A DNA stretch of 35,244 nt, from contig CAMPAN010000010.1 of assembly GCA_946631895.1 (NCBI GenBank), positions 1 through 35,244 of the forward strand, given 5' to 3'. Below, piece by piece: positions 31,502 to 35,244 of the stretch. This stretch comes from an uncultured Clostridia bacterium. Its GTDB lineage: Bacteria > Bacillota > Clostridia > Christensenellales > CAG-138. Under the pieces are notes generated by a model that was not told where the DNA came from, did not search any database, and saw only the letters and a list, made by a program, of their open reading frames with translations. The position numbers were made by a program, and so were the translations under genes. Position 1 is the stretch's first letter, and every line of letters begins with the position of its first letter.

Positions 31502-32085
31502 GCTTTCCACATCCGTTCCGCCTGCGAGAGCTTCAGATAGAGCGGGGCGATCTCCTTCTCCCCCGTCCGCGTTGCCGCGATCCGCGCGACGTTCGCCGCG
31601 GAAGGCAGCTTCGGGTCCTCCGTCGCCGTGCCGGTCATGCGGCAGGATGCGGGAAGATCCGCCGTGAATTCGGCGATCACGCAGGCGCAGGGCGGCTTTG
31701 CTGCTGCGCCGTTTTCAAAGACTGCGCCGTAGCCGTTGCCGTTGCGCGCGTCGATCAGCGCGCAGACCGTTTCGTTCCGGTACGGGTACGCAAGCGTTTC
31801 CAATGCGTCGACCGCGACGACCGGCTTTTTGTGCGCGGCGCCCAGAGCGTTCGCCATGCAGACGCCGATGCGCACGCCGGTGAACGAGCCCGGTCCGACG
31901 TCCGCGGCAAACGCGTCCATATCGGCGGTGCGCAATCCGTGCGCGGACAGCAGTGCTTCGGCAGCAGGAAGAACCGATTCGGCATGCCGCCGGTCGGTGT
32001 CGATCACGGTTTCATACACATCGCCGTCGAGATACAGCGCAACGGACGCGACCGCATCGGTCGTTTCAAACGCAAGAATCTTCAC
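31498..32085 (-). CDS. tsaB: tRNA t6A synthesis protein TsaB
   Basis: This 195-residue protein begins KILAFETTDAVASVALYLDG and carries FAADVGPGSFTGVRIGVCMANALG, the TsaB signature. TsaB partners TsaD (and TsaE) to make N6-threonylcarbamoyladenosine at A37 of ANN-decoding tRNAs; tsaD is not in this window. The start is GTG at 32085 with AGGAGG 6 nt before it, lying inside the end of tsaE (20-nt overlap). It is a little shorter than the E. coli protein (about 230 residues). Confidence 0.95.
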   Translation of the reverse strand: MKILAFETTDAVASVALYLDGDVYETVIDTDRRHAESVLPAAEALLSAHGLRTADMDAFAADVGPGSFTGVRIGVCMANALGAAHKKPVVAVDALETLAYPYRNETVCALIDARNGNGYGAVFENGAAAKPPCACVIAEFTADLPASCRMTGTATEDPKLPSAANVARIAATRTGEKEIAPLYLKLSQAERMWKA

Positions 32086-32517
32086 GAAAAACCTCCTCAT
32101 ACCGTTTGCCGTGCGGCTCGATCGCAACGGTGCGCGCGTTGATGCCGGAGCCCTCGATCAGAACGTCGAGTCGTTCCGCGGGCAGCGCTTCGGGCACAAG
32201 ATTCGCCCACTCCATCAGGATCATCGCGTCCTCGGCAAGATAGTCCTGAAATCCGATCGCATAGAGCTCGTCCGCGTCCGAAAGGCGGTACGCGTCGAAA
32301 TGAAAGAGCTTCGGTTCGGTCGGGTACTCGCAGACGATCGTGAACGTTGGGCTGGACACATGTTCGATCCCGAACGCCCGCGCCACGCCGCGTGCGAACA
32401 CGGTCTTGCCCGCGCCGAGATCGCCGTACAGCGCAATGAATCCGTGCTTGCCGCAGCGCAAAGCGACGTTCTCGCCAAGCGCAAGCATTTCGGCTTCGGT
32501 TTCAATCGTGCGGCGCA

Positions 32518-32518
<1 letters not shown>
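32066..32518 (-). CDS. tsaE: tRNA t6A synthesis ATPase TsaE
   Basis: This 150-residue P-loop ATPase has GDLGAGKTVFARGVARAFG near residue 30 (Walker A), then SPTFTIVCEYP and LFHFDAYRL, the TsaE hallmarks. It supports the TsaB-TsaD complex in t6A synthesis. The start ATG at 32518 shares a base with the tgt stop (TGATG), and AAGGA lies upstream. The track ORF begins in a shadow of tgt. Confidence 0.95.
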
Positions 32519-33642
<1,124 letters not shown>

Positions 33643-34668
33643 TTATTCAATAAACATGGCGTCGCCGAAGGAAAAGAAGCGGTAGCGCTGCTCCACGGCG
33701 TGGCGGTAGACTTCCAGCATCTCTTCGCGCGAACAGAGCGCCGACACCAGCATCAGAAGCGTCGATTCGGGCAGGTGGAAGTTCGTGATCAGCGCGTCGA
33801 CCGCCTTGAACCGATAGCCCGGCGTGATGAAGATGCTCGTTTCGCCGATGCCCGGATGCACGACGCCCGCGTCGTCGGTGACGCTTTCGAGCGTGCGCGT
33901 CGTCGTTGTGCCGACGCAGACGATCCTGCCGCCCGCTTTTCGCACGCGGTTGATCGTGTCCGCCGCTTCCTGCGTGACCTCGTAATGCTCGCTGTGCATG
34001 TGATGCTCCTCGACATTTTCAACCGAGACCGGACGGAACGTACCGAGCCCCACGTGCAGCAGAACGTCCACGATCGGGATGCCCTTTGCGCGGATCCGAT
34101 CCAACAGCTCGTCGGTAAAGTGCAGTCCCGCGGTCGGCGCGGCGGCGGAGCCGAGCGTTTTACTGTAGACCGTCTGATAGCGTTCGCGGTCCTCGAGCCG
34201 TTCGGTGATGTACGGCGGAAGCGGCATCTGCCCCGCGCGGTCGAGCACCTCCTCAAAGATGCCGTCATAGAGGAGCCGCACGCGCTTGCCGCCCTCGAGC
34301 GGAAGATCGCCGATCACCTCGACGGAAAGCTCGTCGTTCACACGGTAGACAAGTCCCTGCTTTGCGCGCTTGGCGGGCTTACAGAGGCATTCCCAGTCGT
34401 CGCCCTCGATGCGGCGCAGCAGCAGAAATTCCATCGAACCGCCGGTCTCCTCCCGCACGCCGATGATGCGGGCGGGGATCACGCGCGTGTTGTTGCGTAC
34501 GAGCACGTCGGTCGGACGGAGCTTATCGAGGATATCGGTAAACACGCCGTCCTCGATTTCGCGCGTGTCGCGATGATACGTCAAAAGCCGCGACGCGCTG
34601 CGCACCGCGGTCGGAGTCTGTGCAATCAGCTCCTTCGGGAGATCATAGTAAAAATCGCTGGTTTTCAA
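33643..34668 (-). CDS. queA: S-adenosylmethionine:tRNA ribosyltransferase-isomerase QueA
   Basis: This 341-residue enzyme converts preQ1-tRNA to epoxyqueuosine with SAM. Family segments are [17 protein letters not shown] at the start, [40 protein letters not shown], and [14 protein letters not shown] with [11 protein letters not shown]. Length equals the family norm only if it starts at the TTG at 34668, which has GGAGAGG before it; the track's earlier ATG positions fall in the promoter region, so TTG is chosen. It heads the operon queA-tgt-tsaE-tsaB-rimI-SEC-C. Confidence 0.96.
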   Translation of the reverse strand: MKTSDFYYDLPKELIAQTPTAVRSASRLLTYHRDTREIEDGVFTDILDKLRPTDVLVRNNTRVIPARIIGVREETGGSMEFLLLRRIEGDDWECLCKPAKRAKQGLVYRVNDELSVEVIGDLPLEGGKRVRLLYDGIFEEVLDRAGQMPLPPYITERLEDRERYQTVYSKTLGSAAAPTAGLHFTDELLDRIRAKGIPIVDVLLHVGLGTFRPVSVENVEEHHMHSEHYEVTQEAADTINRVRKAGGRIVCVGTTTTRTLESVTDDAGVVHPGIGETSIFITPGYRFKAVDALITNFHLPESTLLMLVSALCSREEMLEVYRHAVEQRYRFFSFGDAMFIE

Positions 34669-34698
34669 TCGGACGCCTCTCCATACATTTTCGATGAT

Positions 34699-34727
34699 AT
34701 TATACATAGCAAACCGCAGGAAATCAA
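34699..34727 (-). promoter_or_regulatory. Promoter of the queA operon
   Basis: On the minus strand TTGATT and TATAAT are separated by 17 nt, ending 30 nt before the TTG start of queA. It lies inside the longer track ORF, which supports the TTG start. Confidence 0.85.
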
Positions 34728-34757
34728 GTGCAACGGCGGAAACAAAAGAAAAAGGCA

Positions 34758-34786
34758 TTGACATTCGGGTTTTGATTTGTTATAAT
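34758..34786 (+). promoter_or_regulatory. Promoter of the tRNA-Ser genes
   Basis: Consensus TTGACA and TATAAT are separated by 17 nt, 13 nt before the first tRNA-Ser. It probably drives both tRNA-Ser genes, which are 17 nt apart. Confidence 0.92.
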
Positions 34787-34799
34787 GCGCAATGCGCGA

Positions 34800-34887
34800 G
34801 GAGATGTGTCCGAGTGGCTTAAGGAGGCGGTCTTGAAAACCGTTGACGTGAAAGCGTCCGTGGGTTCAAATCCTACCATCTCCGCCA
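34800..34887 (+). tRNA. tRNA-Ser (anticodon TGA)
   Basis: Acceptor GGAGATG/CATCTCC, anticodon loop CTTGAAA (TGA), a long class II variable arm, T loop TTCAAAT, discriminator G and encoded CCA. Length is 88 nt. Confidence 0.95.
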
Positions 34888-34904
34888 TTTTCTCGATATA
34901 GCAC

Positions 34905-34997
34905 GCGGAAATACCCAAGTGGCTATAAGGGGCTCCCCTGCTAAGGGAGTAGACGGTCTGAAGCCGTGCGTGGGTTCAAATCCCACTTTCCGCGCCA
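34905..34997 (+). tRNA. tRNA-Ser (anticodon GCT)
   Basis: Acceptor GCGGAAA/TTTCCGC, anticodon loop CTGCTAA (GCT), a long variable arm, T loop TTCAAAT, discriminator G and encoded CCA. Length is 93 nt. Confidence 0.95.
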
Positions 34998-34998
34998 C

Positions 34999-35037
34999 GT
35001 CGTCGCGGGCTTCGCTGAGCTCGCGACGACTTTTTTG
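34999..35037 (+). terminator. Terminator after the tRNA-Ser pair
   Basis: GTCGTCGCG and CGCGACGAC are exact complements around a 14-nt loop, followed by TTTTTT. It begins one base after the CCA end of the second tRNA-Ser. Confidence 0.92.
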
Positions 35038-35193
35038 TTTCACAAACAAGTCATCGCATCGCCTTGCTTCGCCGCTCCTCCTTTCCGCAAGCGATCACAC
35101 TTGCTGCGTCTGCTCGGTTGTAAACGCCCTCGCAACGACTCCGCGGCGCTACCAATCGCTTGCGGGCAAGTCCGTTATCATCACTCGTACCAC
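35038..35193. ncRNA. Structured non-coding stretch, candidate small RNA
   Basis: No ORF of note lies here. CCGCAAGCGAT (35085) and ATCGCTTGCGG (35155) are perfect 11-nt complements about 59 nt apart, enclosing a GC-rich region with smaller stems. It lies between two related hairpins with GTCGTCGC arms, one a clear terminator. No consensus promoter was found within it. It may be a small RNA, the trailer of the tRNA transcript or an inserted palindromic element. Confidence 0.35.
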
Positions 35194-35234
35194 GTCGTCG
35201 CAAGTCTCACATGGCTTGCGACGACATTGTTTTT
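35194..35234 (+). terminator. Second terminator-like hairpin with GTCGTCGC arms
   Basis: GTCGTCGCAAG and CTTGCGACGAC are exact complements around a 10-nt loop, followed by ATTGTTTTT. The first eight bases of the arm and the preceding CCAC match the terminator just after tRNA-Ser, so the two hairpins may be duplicates. Confidence 0.65.
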
Positions 35235-35244
35235 ACAGGAGAAA

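Noticed and set aside
34669-34764. An earlier ATG start for queA in the track ORF.
   Set aside because: The TTGATT/TATAAT promoter lies in that stretch, while the TTG at 34668 has a good ribosome site and gives the family's usual length.

Overview
The window reads as a stretch of chromosome from a Gram-positive-type, Clostridia-like bacterium (Bacillota). It is GC-rich by eye. The evidence is: strong GGAGG-type ribosome sites; many TTGACA/TATAAT-type promoters with 17-nt spacers; tRNA genes with encoded CCA; and a gene set typical of Clostridia (flotillin FloA with NfeD, a YtrA-type GntR regulator with an ABC transporter, DUF523, an ECF sigma factor with a long C-terminal domain, a four-helix-bundle S23-type protein, queA-tgt, tsaE-tsaB-rimI, mutS2). 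No phage, IS transposase, CRISPR array or rRNA was seen. Species cannot be named from the sequence alone.

Layout. Positions 1-1,410 hold the 3' end of tRNA-Leu, an APH-fold kinase-like gene and tRNA-Val. Positions 1,476-6,141 (minus) form one tightly packed operon: nfeD, a zinc-ribbon membrane protein, floA, a membrane protein with two His/Cys motifs, a GT-C-like membrane protein and two half-size ChrA chromate-family transporters. Positions 6,265-9,562 (plus) hold a CDF metal transporter, a lipoprotein phosphodiester glycosidase and a PfkB kinase. Positions 9,750-13,184 (plus) are a self-regulated YtrA/ABC ATPase/large permease operon with a palindromic operator over the promoter. Positions 13,275-20,131 (minus) are an operon of DUF523, response regulator, sensor kinase, HtrA protease, MutS2 and a small bitopic protein. 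Then come a GT4 glycosyltransferase and an RlmI-type methyltransferase, each with its own promoter.

Positions 22,878-25,604 are a divergent pair: a hydrolase fused to a polytopic membrane region, and a MarR regulator, with shared palindromic or half-site sequences between them. Next are an ECF sigma factor with a large C-terminal domain and an internal ribosome site, a nucleotidyltransferase, a polyferredoxin-type membrane protein, a degenerate pyrophosphatase-like protein, and a four-helix-bundle protein abutting an array of small hairpins. Positions 29,846-30,423 are a six-gene tRNA cluster (Arg, His, Gln, Lys, Leu, Gly). Positions 30,483-34,668 (minus) are a translation-maintenance operon: queA, tgt, tsaE, tsaB, rimI and a SEC-C protein. 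The window ends with two tRNA-Ser genes and a structured region lying between two related hairpin terminators, a candidate small RNA locus.

The most interesting items are the hairpin array next to the four-helix-bundle gene, the ECF sigma fusion with an internal start and ECF-like promoter, the MarR/hydrolase-membrane fusion, the duplicated H-x2-H-x2-C protein in the flotillin operon, and the structured segment after the tRNA-Ser genes. No intergenic stretch exceeds about 300 bases; the two longest (29,568-29,845 and 34,998-35,244) are described as features.
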